Source: Myrica gale (Eukaryota > Streptophyta > Magnoliopsida > Fagales > Myricaceae). From it: DNA of 64,000 bases. Made by a program: the position numbers and the translations under genes. The notes beneath the pieces were generated by a model. It saw only the letters and a program-made list of their open reading frames with translations. It was not told the origin of the DNA and did no database searches. Positions 44,301 to 54,330 of the stretch are shown piece after piece. How positions within the stretch are numbered: the first letter of the stretch is position 1; each line of letters begins with the position of its first letter. The DNA is taken from the NCBI GenBank assembly GCA_963930655.1, contig OZ005611.1:5401501-5465500 (forward strand), given 5' to 3'.

Positions 44301-45806
44301 AATAAAGTTTAACTTTCTTATCACAACGATATATATATATATATATATATTTGATATGCATCTCGAAGCAAGTTATTGCCTTTGCTACTTCAATAAATAT
44401 TCTAATTCTTTAGTTTGTTTGGATTTTTCTAGCTTTAACACTCAAAACTTCGTTAGCTTGTGTTCGTTAGTCACAAAGTTAGGGGCATACTATTGGAATG
44501 GGTGCAGCCATGCACCTCAAATCGAAAATATATTGCTTACTTCGAGCGTCTTTCACACAGGTGGTGTGACCTCAATGTCGGTGATGGTTCTACTGATGAT
44601 TACTACAGTCTTATAATGGCGGCTGGGAAATCCGGAAGTTTCAAGATGTTGGAACCTCACAAGCCTCCACTTACTAAGAAGTCTAGGAAGGAGCGGACTC
44701 GGGGAAAGTCATCTGGGACTGCCACTACAGTTGAGATAATGGAACAACAACTTTGGAAAGATTTTCCAGAAGACCTTTTTGAAGCCGTTATTGCAAGACT
44801 TCCCATTGCTACTTTCTTCCGCTTTCGCTCAGTTTGCCGGAAATGGAATTCCTTGCTGAATTCTCAAAGTTTCTCTCAGCATTGTGCCCAAGTCCCACAA
44901 GGCAATCCTTGGTTTTACACCATTACTCACGAAAACGTGAATTCTGGAGCTATGTATGATCCTTCCTTGAAGAAATGGCACCATCCCACCATTTCTTCTT
45001 TGCCTGATAAAATTATCATTTTGCCAGTGGCTTCAGCAGGGGGCCTAGTTTGTTTTCTTGATATTGGTCATAGGAACTTCTACATATGCAACCCTCTGAC
45101 TCAATCATTTAAAGAGTTGCCGGCTAGATCAGTTAAGGTGTGGTCTCGTGTTGCAGTGGGGATGACTTGGAACGGGAATTCAACAAGCGGAGGTTATAAG
45201 ATCCTTTGGGTGGGATGTGATGGGGAGTTTGAAGTTTATGACTCTGTGAAGAACTCTTGGACCCATCCAGGAAACATGCCTTCAAATATTAAGCTGCCGC
45301 TATCCCTGAACTTTCGATCACAGGCTGTTTCCATTGAGAGAACACTTTACTTCATGCGTTCAGATCCTGAAGGTATTGTATCCTATGATATGGTAACCGG
45401 GGTTTGGAAGCAGTACATAATCCCTGCCCCTCTACATCTGACTGACCATACACTCGCAGAGTGTGGGGGCCGGATCATGCTTGTGGGGTTGCTGACGAAG
45501 AATGCAGCCACGTGTGTTTGCATATGGGAGCTGCAGAAGATGACGCTCTTGTGGAAGGAGGTTGACAGAATGCCAAACATATGGTGCTTGGAGTTTTATG
45601 GAAAGCACGTAAGAATGACTTGCTTGGGCAACGAAGGATTGCTCATGCTGTCCTTGAGATCAAGACAAATGAACCGATTGGTGACTTACAATGTATCAAA
45701 CAGAGAATGGTTGAAGGTTCCTTGGTGTGTGGTGCCGCGTGGGAGGAAGAGGCAGTGGATTGCATGCGGCACTGCATTTCACCCTTGCCTGACTGCTGTT
45801 ACTTAA
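41384..45806 (+). CDS. LCR: F-box/kelch protein LEAF CURLING RESPONSIVENESS
   Basis: Two exons, 41384-41523 and 44561-45806, join through a split AGG codon to 461 residues; the intron is 3037 bp. The N-terminus MEGLAMLRQLIGQLQELLEL matches LCR (At1g27340). An F-box lies at about 112-152 (WKDFPEDLFEAVIARLPIAT, then FRSVCRKWNSLL), followed by the kelch-type propeller region with LPVASAGGLVCFLDIGHRN and YICNPLTQSFKELPARSV. LCR is the substrate subunit of an SCF E3 ubiquitin ligase that helps shoot stem-cell maintenance and leaf shape. It is controlled by miR394, and the target site is intact at 45557-45576. An ATG in exon 2 (44616) could make a shorter protein if the distant first exon were missed. 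A poly(A) signal AATAAA lies near 46082. Confidence 0.95.
43961..44330 (+). mobile_element. 5'-truncated LINE 3' end in the LCR intron
   Basis: The + strand encodes WVIPGKVVDVLYCWRRKFEN, a stop, and then CIWSSLWRERNGRCFEDKAM, the C-terminal end of plant L1-type ORF2 (typical text CLWRERNxRxFED). The frame ends at about 44256. The 3' end has CTTTAATAAAGTTTAACTTTCTTATCA, usual for plant LINEs, and runs into an AT microsatellite. It lies in the same direction as LCR. Confidence 0.75.
44329..44350. repeat. (AT)n microsatellite
   Basis: Eleven AT units directly follow the LINE 3' end in the LCR intron. Confidence 0.9.
45557..45576 (+). promoter_or_regulatory. miR394 target site in LCR
   Basis: The 20 bases GGAGGTTGACAGAATGCCAA match the known LCR site for miR394 (UUGGCAUUCUGUCCACCUCC), with a single internal mismatch. 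The site is in the coding sequence (KEVDRMPN). Confidence 0.95.
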
Positions 45807-46326
45807 TTGGGCTTTGCTCTGTTTCTGGCATCATCAGGGTGTCAGGGATGGAATTTTCATTTCAGCACTGGTTTTATGCATGGTTGGCTAAACATTTTAC
45901 TGCAAATTTGTTGCAGCCAAATTTTCATTGTTGTTTGAGCTAAGCAGATGGTACACAATGAGTTCCACGATGATCAGCTTCCGCTTTTTCATGTATAAAT
46001 TTGACAAGAAAAAACTAAGGTTTCAGAAAACAAATATATTTGCCAGTCAGCTAGATATGTCCTATAGACTCTGTTTAGTCTAATAAAACTGTGCGTCAGT
46101 TTGGTGACGATTGTCTGCTTTGTTTACAAATCCGAGAGAAAGAGAAGTATCGCGGTGAGTACTTCATTGGTTGCTGAGGCCGACTCTGCAAAAGAAAAAA
46201 ACATTTAGAGGATTTGGCGCTAGACGTATTCTATTAGAGACTTGAAGAAGTTTGAACCATCTCAGAGATTGAAGCCTCCATAATTCTTTAGCTTTGATTG
46301 AGACGACAGTTTTTTCTTGTCCTGCA
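45807..46326. other. LCR 3' UTR and flank
   Basis: It contains the LCR 3' UTR with AATAAA at about 46082. The last 8 bases (46319-46326, GTCCTGCA) are the left target duplication of hAT element C. Confidence 0.6.
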
Positions 46327-47606
46327 CAGTGGCAGATCCATGATCCAATTTGAAGGGGGTCGAACACATAAGGTGAAATGACAACAAATTTTTTTCCAAC
46401 GTAATGTAAAAACTGACTTAGAGTTAAAATATCGAAAATTAAGGATTAAAAATTTTAAAATACATGTACATACTATTTGCTAAAACTGAAAGTGACAATT
46501 AGATCCTACTAATAGAAAATGATAGTTTGAACAACATGAACTCCACATAAATTCAAGGGCATGAAAAACCCTAAACAAATAAAAACCAGCTAAATAATTA
46601 ATTCGGGACCCAAAAATATGAGTGGGCTTTTAGATTGGCTAACCTGTGGACATTTCAAGCATGAGGCTCAACCAAGACCTAAGTTTGTTTCCAACTAAAA
46701 AGGAAGTGAATTACCAAAAGCCAAAAAAAAAAGAGCAAACCCAAACAAGAAGGAATTACAAATTGAGAAGTCCCCCAAGAAAGAACCTTGCTTCAAATGG
46801 TCAAAAGAGTTCTAGTTGCACTGACACCAACCAATGCCCAAGCAACTGTGACTTTTACTTTAAAGATATCGTAACAATGTTCATTTGGCCAAATTCTTGA
46901 CTGGGAAAACGAGACTGACCAATGCCCAATTGCATAAGAGCATCCTCCAAATAGACCATCTTTATAAACAGACCAAAAAATTTGGTTTGAAGGCAAAAAA
47001 AGAAAGAGATGAAAAAATAACATATCCAAGCACATGACTGCAAACAAGGGTTCTGCTTGTCCGCAGAAGAATTTGCAAAGACCATACCCATAGATACCTA
47101 TATAACGCTTTCCAAATCAATGAAATACTAAGAATAGCTGGAGCTTGGAAACGCTGCAAAAGTCTGGTAATTATGCCACCATTGATAGTACAGAAACAGA
47201 AGCCACAAAAATATTGATTAAAGCTAAAGAGACTTAAAATCTTCACATTCATAAAGTAAACCCTAACAACTGTCATAAGGATCTCAACAGTTCAGCACAA
47301 AAGCATCATCGAACACCGTATTAAATGTAACCTCACAAGAAATTATCCACAGAGAAAGAAAAATTGTAGGAAAACAAAAGAAAAACCAGCGAAGGTGTAT
47401 AAATATTTAGTCAATTAAACCCGACCATTTCCTCAAAGCAGGAAATCGATATCACATAAGATCATATTCTAACAATGTCCATACTAATTATTCACAGGAA
47501 AGATATTGGGTCAATAGAAACTAGCACAATATAAAGCTAATAAAGAAACTCAGATCGACACTGTTGCTGTGGATTTACCTTATTTTTTTCTAAGCTGTGG
47601 ATTTAC

Positions 47607-47736
47607 CTTGATCTTTCATGATCTTGAGAAAAGAAGACATAATTGTGGAGATGAGCTTCAACTCCACCGTTGCTTTTCCTCTCCTTTCTGCATTCACTAT
47701 CGCTCTCAACGCTTCGTTCAATATCCTCCTCCCCAT
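47607..47736 (-). pseudogene. Captured first coding exon of mitochondrial-type ribosomal protein S15A
   Basis: The minus-strand frame begins ATG and encodes MGRRILNEALRAIVNAERRG, then KATVELKLISTIMSSFLK and IMKDQ, ending with a consensus donor (CAAG/GTAAAT) in phase 1. This matches the N-terminus of the Arabidopsis S15A variants of mitochondrial type (At2g19720/At4g29430), which start MGRRILN, and not the cytosolic form starting MVRISVLN. An acceptor-like CTACAG lies 8 bp before the ATG, where S15A genes have a 5' UTR intron. The following exon (starting GYIKNF in the parent) is not found in the element, so only an intron-exon-intron piece was taken. The exon has no stop or frameshift. Confidence 0.87.
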
Positions 47737-47763
47737 CTGTCTCCCTGTAGGCTTAAAACCAGA

Positions 47764-47810
47764 GTTGGCCTGGGCCTATGGGGATCGAGCTCCCATAGGC
47801 CTAGACCAAC
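47764..47810. repeat. Subterminal hairpin of hAT element C
   Basis: GTTGGCCTGGGCCTATGGG pairs with CCCATAGGCCTAGACCAAC across a 9-bp loop, with two mismatches. Element B has the counterpart at 15042-15077 (GTTGGCCTAGGCC ... GGGCCCAGACCAAC). Confidence 0.8.
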
Positions 47811-47909
47811 TTATAATAATAAAAAAAATTTACATGTGATTTTTTTTTGCCGGTCCAATGGGTGGCGGCCGCCCAAGGCCGCACCCCTGGATCCGCCTCT
47901 GGTCCCGAA

Positions 47910-49340
47910 CCGAAGCGACTCCGATTCAAAATCCTCGGACTTTTCCCAGTTCTCTCAACAGCCAAGGGAAAGATAAGGCTCAATATGTTCACTTCTCTTT
48001 GCTTGCGCTTGGGCAGTTTCATTTCTCTTTCGCGTTAACATCCTCTACCACATACTGATCAGGATTTAAAGGCCATTGGTAACATTAACGCATACAAGAC
48101 ATGCTTATGCAAAAACACTTCTCAGATGCAGTAACTAAGCACTCGTAAGAGGCATTCGCGCGCTATCTAAAAGCCCTCAACGGATCCTCAAAACCCAATT
48201 ACAGTCAATGTGCATGTACGTGTAAACATCTCCAGGAATCAGCAATTTAAGCCCAGGACACAAAAGTTTACGAGGACTTCCCATCCATGTAAAATTGCGA
48301 AAAAAATAAGATATAACTTGTACAACATTCATTATATTTTACTAACACGCATAGAAAGGAGCGTCTTCTATTAGAAGTTCTCGAGCTCTTCACAACATGA
48401 ACGAAGACCTAATGTATCATCGATTTCCTAGACAGCTAACAAAGAGTCAAAAGCATAACAGGAATTCCTCAGTCGCCATCTCTTAAAAATCAAGGTGTGT
48501 CTAGGCCATGCCTCCACTTGTCGCTGTCCTGATTATCTGAAAGAGCTGTTCCAACAAAGAAAAACATGTCATCAGGGAACGTTGAAAGGAACCCTTAAAA
48601 TACGGAGGAACAATATATATTAATGAACGTTTAATCCTGTGATACATTTTCAATCGTGATTTCACTGAACCCACCAGGAAACCACACAAGTAAACCCCAA
48701 ATTCACATAAGAACAGAAAAGTGTGAGGAAAGAACAAATTTTCCAATTTGGTTCATCCAGGATAAACCTCCAGAATCCAAGCTGGTTCCATTTTCCTCTC
48801 TGTTTTTAAGGCACACAGGTGATTTTGTACCAGAATATTTACTTCTATTGCTGCTCGCCAGATGATGCAACGGGATAACCCAGATAGATATTCCAATGAT
48901 CGAGAATTTGGATATTCATAACCTATATGTCTAAGCAATCCAAAATCCAACACAGCAGAAAAGATCACCATCTGAAAATTGCTTGGATCTTCAAAACCAA
49001 CTCAGTTGAAACTTCACATGTAGAAGACCCATTGGTTTCGTTGTGTGCCCAATCTGGAGGCAGAGACTTGGGGACGGCAAAGGATAAGTCACATGGTTTC
49101 CTTGAGTGCACTGGTGAGCAGAAAGGGAGATCACAAACATATGTTTTGAAGCTCAGGATGGGCTAAAATGGAGTCCCCTGGGCTTGAAATGGAGACTATC
49201 AGTGTGTTGTTTAGACAAAGATGCTAGAAATAACGAATCAGTTCGAGCACAATTCTGTACCAGGATAATAAACTCTATACACATCGCTCGGAATAATCCA
49301 AAATTTAACTAATTCCCTTGCTTTGGTGATCTCCACTCCC
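47910..49340. other. Intergenic, with partial copy of the SERP1 3' region
   Basis: From about 48230 to 48930 this DNA aligns in the same direction with 55665-56345, the 3' part of the SERP1 gene. The rest shows no gene; the right end is the 3' UTR of the DnaJ gene. Confidence 0.6.
48501..48545 (-). pseudogene. Duplicated last exon of SERP1/RAMP4
   Basis: The minus strand has an acceptor GGAACAG and then codons for LFQIIRTATSGGMA and TAG, the exact end of SERP1. The functional exon at 55932-55978 has two more bases (CT) after its acceptor. With the donor phase of the complete gene, this copy would therefore shift frame. The exon carrying the rest of the protein is not found upstream (48600-49340), where the DnaJ gene begins. 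I read it as a truncated duplicate. Confidence 0.75.
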
Positions 49341-51716
49341 TCATCTTTCTTCTTCTATATCCTGTATATCTTTCAAATTTCCCTCTTCTTCCTGAATTTT
49401 CTTGAGATTCCCTATCATCTCTTCACTAGTGGTTTTTTCAACATCTACCACTGTGTCCATCTTACATATTACCTCATTCTCTAGAATCTCTTCTTCCTTC
49501 ACATCAGTTATTAGGTGAAGAAGCTCCACTGGAGTCGCTGCTGGGTCCAGCTCCCGGCAACCCTTCGGAGCATTCAGACCTTCCTGACCTGTTAGCAAGT
49601 GCGAAGGGACATGATGGGAGAACCGAAACATCTCTTCTCTAGGAAAACTCCTAATTTCTCTGGGATCCAAATGCCGGTGAAACACTGTCTTAAAACCTGC
49701 CACTTTGACCAGGGGAGTAACAGTTACACCCAGTTCTTCGCTATAGTCTTCAAGCACTTCCACCATATCATACTTGTGAATTACTTCATCAGCTGTCAAC
49801 TCATTCCAGTCGGGCGACCAATTTCTATAAAGAGCCCAAACATCCCCCTTTCTGGGATATATACAAATGGCCCCCCGTATGCCTTTTGTCCACCGAACCT
49901 TGTGTGAAAAAGAATTGAGGGAGTCATTCATTTCATATCTACCTACTCTAAAGTCCCCACAAGTTTTAGAGAAACCAGAACCAACCCAGTTTAGGGGTCC
50001 TAACTCACTGTTAGTTTTTGAGTTGAGCCAACTGATCCGCATCTTGAATGGATTCAGAGAAATCACATTATGAATCATGGCATAATATCGAGGCATCCCA
50101 TCATCATCATCATATGCAGCCCACACCTGATTATCTTCAAAAGACTTTTCAGTTCGATCCTTGTCAAAGTCATGAAAATCTGGATCCGGGACATTTATTG
50201 ACAATGTTTTCAAGGTTGCTTCATTTGTATTGGCACCAGAAGTGCCAGAACAGGACTTGGATATGCAGGCTCCATGCTTCTCATTCGCCAATGCGCCAGA
50301 CTTGTTTTGACAGGACATGTCACTGTATCCAAAAGAATTTTCTCCTCCTCCATTTGATTTCCCCTTCCCAACCCCCTCCTTTTTAACAGCATTGCTATCA
50401 GCACCAACTGACTTCCACTCATTTAGTTTCTTTTGAATTTCCATCCTAGCCATCTGCATCAGTCGATTCTGCATTTCATGCTGGGAAACATCCCTCAAGC
50501 TGCTGGGCTTATTGATATCAGTGACCCCAACTGCTTCAGAATTAGCTGGTTTAGATCCAGATGAGTTAGCTGCTCCAGTTGCCCGACCCATTTGATTTGC
50601 AACCCCCCTTCCATAGCTGCTTGCAGCAAAATCATCTGTGCCTTTTCTTCTATTAGCAGCGCTAGAGTGCCCACTAGATGAAGCACCCATCTTCTTAGAG
50701 ACATTATGCTTCCTCCTCAAGGCTTCCTCTCTTTTTGTTGCTGCCTGTGCCTCCTCACGTTCTCTCTTCACTTTCTCATATGCATGCTGAACCATGCTTG
50801 CAGCTTGAGCAGCAGTTGAAGTACCAGCAGTCCTTGAGAATGGAGGCCACTGAAAGTTGGTTTGGTTATGTGAATCAGGATTATTGAAACCCCCCGCTCC
50901 AACATTAGGAGATGCAACATTCTTCTTTCCCGAATTGATGGTATTTTTACCACCTGAATGATGATTAGAGTTCTGCCGCTGCTGGGTGGAATTCCATGAG
51001 GTGGATGATTTACAACTATTTGAAGGAGGTGGAGCTGTTTCTACTGCAAAAAATGCCTCATGGCAATTGGGGCATAGGAGATTATGATTAAGGTAAACTC
51101 TGAGATACTCGTACTGCATCTTGCATCCATGGCAAACAGTCCAAAAGGTATTGGGTTTTGGCTTATGAGATGAAGCAGAAGTAGAAGAGTGACCCGCCCG
51201 GGCCGTATTCTTGTGAGCCTTTGCATTTGGAGTTGTGGTTTTGGTAAAAGTGTAAAACCCATTCGCCCCTGGACCTGCTGATGTGCCTCCATTTGGAGTC
51301 GGAACTTTCTGGAAAGCCTTTGCATTCCTCCTCTGGCCGTATGCTAGTCTCTTCGCCTTATCGGACAACAAACTCCATGCCTCAGAAACATGCTTAAATG
51401 CCCCATCAGCTCCTATAGACTTGTTCTTATCAGGGTGAAGCATGAGTGCCAGCTTCCTGTATTGTTTCCTCACTGTCTCATCATCTGCTAATGGATCCAC
51501 ACCCATTACCCCATACCAATCAGCTTCTCCATTTATTTTGTTCTCTGCAGAGATATACACATCAAGTGTTGCTAATATTTGTGGAATACCCTCGAGCGCG
51601 GGAAACAAATTTTGGGCCTTCAAAGCAAATTTCTTTGCTCCTATAATGTCCTTCGCCATAAACTTCTTCTCAGCAATCTCTTTCGCCCTAGCAGCCTCAT
51701 CTTTATTGCACTCCAT
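49341..51716 (-). CDS. DnaJ (Hsp40) protein with DUF3444
   Basis: One exon encodes 791 residues. The J domain lies at about 66-131 (DWYGVMGVD, the HPD triad at 94-96, KNKSIGADGAFKHVSEAWSL). It is preceded by the conserved N-terminal helical region MECNKDEAARAKEIAEKKF found in this plant subfamily. A zinc-ribbon-like CxxC pair follows (C195/C198 in TVCHGCKM and C215/C218 in LLCPNCHE). The middle is Ser/Asn/Gly-rich with a charged coiled segment (VKREREEAQAATKREEALRR). DUF3444 covers about 508-715 (PDPDFHDFDKDR, QVWAAYDDDDGMPRYYAMI, WALYRNWSPDW). The tail is Glu-rich. Members are type III J proteins thought to recruit Hsp70 or bind chromatin factors; no substrate can be read from the sequence. 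The gene is usually intronless in its coding part. Confidence 0.93.
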   Translation of the reverse strand: MECNKDEAARAKEIAEKKFMAKDIIGAKKFALKAQNLFPALEGIPQILATLDVYISAENKINGEADWYGVMGVDPLADDETVRKQYRKLALMLHPDKNKSIGADGAFKHVSEAWSLLSDKAKRLAYGQRRNAKAFQKVPTPNGGTSAGPGANGFYTFTKTTTPNAKAHKNTARAGHSSTSASSHKPKPNTFWTVCHGCKMQYEYLRVYLNHNLLCPNCHEAFFAVETAPPPSNSCKSSTSWNSTQQRQNSNHHSGGKNTINSGKKNVASPNVGAGGFNNPDSHNQTNFQWPPFSRTAGTSTAAQAASMVQHAYEKVKREREEAQAATKREEALRRKHNVSKKMGASSSGHSSAANRRKGTDDFAASSYGRGVANQMGRATGAANSSGSKPANSEAVGVTDINKPSSLRDVSQHEMQNRLMQMARMEIQKKLNEWKSVGADSNAVKKEGVGKGKSNGGGENSFGYSDMSCQNKSGALANEKHGACISKSCSGTSGANTNEATLKTLSINVPDPDFHDFDKDRTEKSFEDNQVWAAYDDDDGMPRYYAMIHNVISLNPFKMRISWLNSKTNSELGPLNWVGSGFSKTCGDFRVGRYEMNDSLNSFSHKVRWTKGIRGAICIYPRKGDVWALYRNWSPDWNELTADEVIHKYDMVEVLEDYSEELGVTVTPLVKVAGFKTVFHRHLDPREIRSFPREEMFRFSHHVPSHLLTGQEGLNAPKGCRELDPAATPVELLHLITDVKEEEILENEVICKMDTVVDVEKTTSEEMIGNLKKIQEEEGNLKDIQDIEEER

Positions 51717-53570
51717 TTCTTTGCCTAAAATGCTCAGTTCCCTTCTTTTTGGCTTATTACCAGAAGGCCAGCTTTTTTTTCTGGAAAGAAGGCCAGCTAT
51801 TCAATTATGCTGATTCTGTGTTTTCTCATACTTCAAGAAAAAATCGGCCTAGTGAGCAAAAACCCAGTTCATAAAAGTTAGAATAAGAAAACGGCCATAT
51901 GAGATGCACGAAAACGTGAAAACAAAAAAAAGCACAGAGTTATGTATCAAATCAATGTATCCAAAATATTAATAGTGACATTAAGTAATTAAATTCAAAG
52001 GGTACAACGAAATGCGTCCGAGTCATTTTTCCTTTTCCCTTTGTTGGGATAGAAAAGAGAGGGGAGAGGGGAGAGAGAGAGAGAGAAGAAGAAGAAGAAG
52101 AAGAAAAAGAAATAACGAAGCTTTTTGCCAGCAATTACTTCATCCATCACTCAGAGACAGAATCCATTACGAAAACATACAATCACGATTGAACTTGGAA
52201 AATATAATATCTTATTGAATCTACGGGAGCTACGCTCAAGGTGAGGTTGAACGATCAATCCCGACGATCAATACCCTAAGGTGTGATATACAGAAATGAA
52301 ACCCTAGAATCAGTTTAGTTTAAAGATACAGTTGATTTCACCGCAGCCCAAGACTAGGAGTTGAGCTAGATTTACCTAATAAAAGCGGCTGTGTTGGTAG
52401 AAGAATTTGAATCACAGCCACCATGGACAGACCTCCATCACCAGCTTTTTCTCTTTTTGCCCCTCTTTTCTCACCCAAGTCCCAAAAAAATCCCCAAAAC
52501 TGGACCTTTTGTCAAAACTTCTCGAAACCCCCCAAACTGCAAATGGCAAAATTAATAAAATGACAGCATGGGCTTTCTTTGTGTTCAAAGTATTTTATTT
52601 TGTTAAACCCAAACTCTGGCTCTATTTTCTCATTGGCTATCCTTAATCATGGTTAGATTTTAACACCTTATATGGGTTTGTAACTTTGTTCATGTAGTTT
52701 GGTAGTATGGGTTTTTTTTTTTCCCTTTTTAACAATTTGTTTTGAATATTTTCCTTCTTCTTTTTTTTCCTTTAAACACGTTTTTTTTCTTTGCACAAGT
52801 CCATTGGGCAAAATTATACCCTAAAAAAAAATAAGCCTCCTTTTTTGTTTCAAATTTTTTTATTTATCACGTTTAATTATTTAAGTAATTATATATTATA
52901 ATAATAAATAAAGTTTACAAATTTAATAAATTTAGATACCACATTGGAATGAAATCGCTTTGCATTCAAAATAACCTCCCAAAGCCATATCTCTCTCCTC
53001 TCTTTTGAGACGTTGGCAATAATTCACACAGATAAACCGCTCTATGGAATGTGTATGACTACTACCATAAGAGCTACTCTCACCAACAAAGTTCTAAAAT
53101 GAAGACCAATAAATGTACTGATCCAAGTGATCTTAACTTGGGGCAACGTTTCAAACGCGTTGACATGCACAATTGGAAGTTGGAACATGGTCATATATTA
53201 TCTCTCACATAAAATAAACATCCAAACGATAACAAAAGTATTCCACATGACGTAAAAACATGTTCTGGCTCCAACATCCAAGTCAATTGGTTCTAAAATG
53301 ATGCTTTACAGGGAAAAAACTGATCAATATTCGCCACTTAAATAGGCAGTGCAGATCAAAGCGTGTAGGTACAGTCAGTCAATTGTCAAATCAAATGTGC
53401 TTCACAACAATCGTTTATTCTCACGTCATATGTATACACTATGTAGAAGAATGTGTCCAAATCAACGAGACGCCGCTGCTTTTTGCTAGTTGTGCCGTCA
53501 ATGAATAGTAAATTTGAATCATAAATTTCTTCATATTTCGATAATTATTAAGTAAAGATTTGAACTATAC
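51717..53570. other. DnaJ 5' region and intergenic DNA
   Basis: The leader and promoter of the DnaJ gene lie here, with GA/GAA microsatellites. The part after 52.7 kb is T- and A-rich and holds no supported gene. Confidence 0.45.
52056..52110. repeat. (GA)n and (GAA)n microsatellites upstream of the DnaJ gene
   Basis: GAGAGAGAGAGAGAGA is followed by GAAGAAGAAGAAGAAGAA. On the transcribed strand this is a CT-rich tract, common in plant 5' UTRs. Confidence 0.85.
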
Positions 53571-53579
53571 GTATCAAAA

Positions 53580-54330
53580 TCAGGAATACAATCGAAGGAG
53601 CCGAACTCCTAAGAAAAAAATGATAAAAAAAATTACTACGTAATACAAAAAAAATTGTCTTAAGAGTTAAAATATCAAAAATTAATGACTAAAAACACAA
53701 AAATACTGAAATACATATATTGTACTATTTGTTGATACTGAGATATGGCAATTGGATCCTACAGAACTGCATATTTTGAAAACGTTGCAAAATAGCTTCG
53801 TTCTCAATAATTTCAAAAATTTCTCTTTCGATGTATACCATCATACTATCATTCATTCATTCATCTCTTAACTTATTAGGCAAGTCAATTTTGATAAACT
53901 TCATCGTAGAGAACATTCTCTCAACGGTTGTAGTCGCAACTGGTAAGACCAATGTCAACTCAATAAGCTGATAAACCAATGGATATAGAGTATGTTTTCT
54001 TCTCTCGACCATCTTCACAGCAAAACCATATCTTGAAGCTTAAAAAAAACATCTTGACATCTCACATCATATATGTAGTTTCGAAGTTGATCTCTAAGTA
54101 CAATATAATTAATTGTTGAAAAATCTTCTGGATAAAGCTTAGCAAGACGAAGTAACTTAACATGATCAAACGCTGAGAATGAGTTTTTTGGATCAAGACA
54201 TGTCATCCTCTCCTACGTTTTCAAACACATCCAACACTGCTGACCACATAGTGAAAATATACATTATTGTAATATGGTATGAATCCCAACGAGTATCATC
54301 TGTCGTATGAGACTGATTTCTTTATTTTAG
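53580..54330 (-). pseudogene. Truncated hAT copy D with transposase C-terminal remains
   Basis: The left part matches elements A-C without a usable terminus (GAGCCGAACTCC, ATTACTACGTAATAC, GAGTTAAAATATC). On the minus strand it then encodes hAT dimerisation fragments: HTLYPLVYQLIELTLVLPVA, then FSTMKFIKIDLPNKLRDEW, and MTCLDPKNSFSAFDHVKLL further on. It aligns with 11440-12560 of element B in the same orientation. Similarity stops near 54305. A GC-rich segment at 55065-55105 might be the lost right end, but I see no target duplication. Confidence 0.75.

Larger units (their letters stand above)
46327..47901. mobile_element. hAT element C (non-autonomous) carrying a ribosomal protein exon
   Basis: The left end CAGTGGCAGATCC and the right end read inward, CAGAGGCGGATCC, match at 11 of 13 bases. 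The flanks GTCCTGCA (46319-46326) and GTCCCGAA (47902-47909) match at 6 of 8, fitting an old hAT target duplication. The left 200 bp follows elements A and B (ATGATCCAATTTGAAGGGGG, GAGTTAAAATATCGAAAATT). The right end shares the GC-rich GGCGGCCGCC and ACCCCTGGATCCGCC text. No transposase is present. The interior from about 46540 to 47745 is unrelated to element B and includes the first coding exon of an S15A ribosomal protein gene on the minus strand. Confidence 0.8.
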
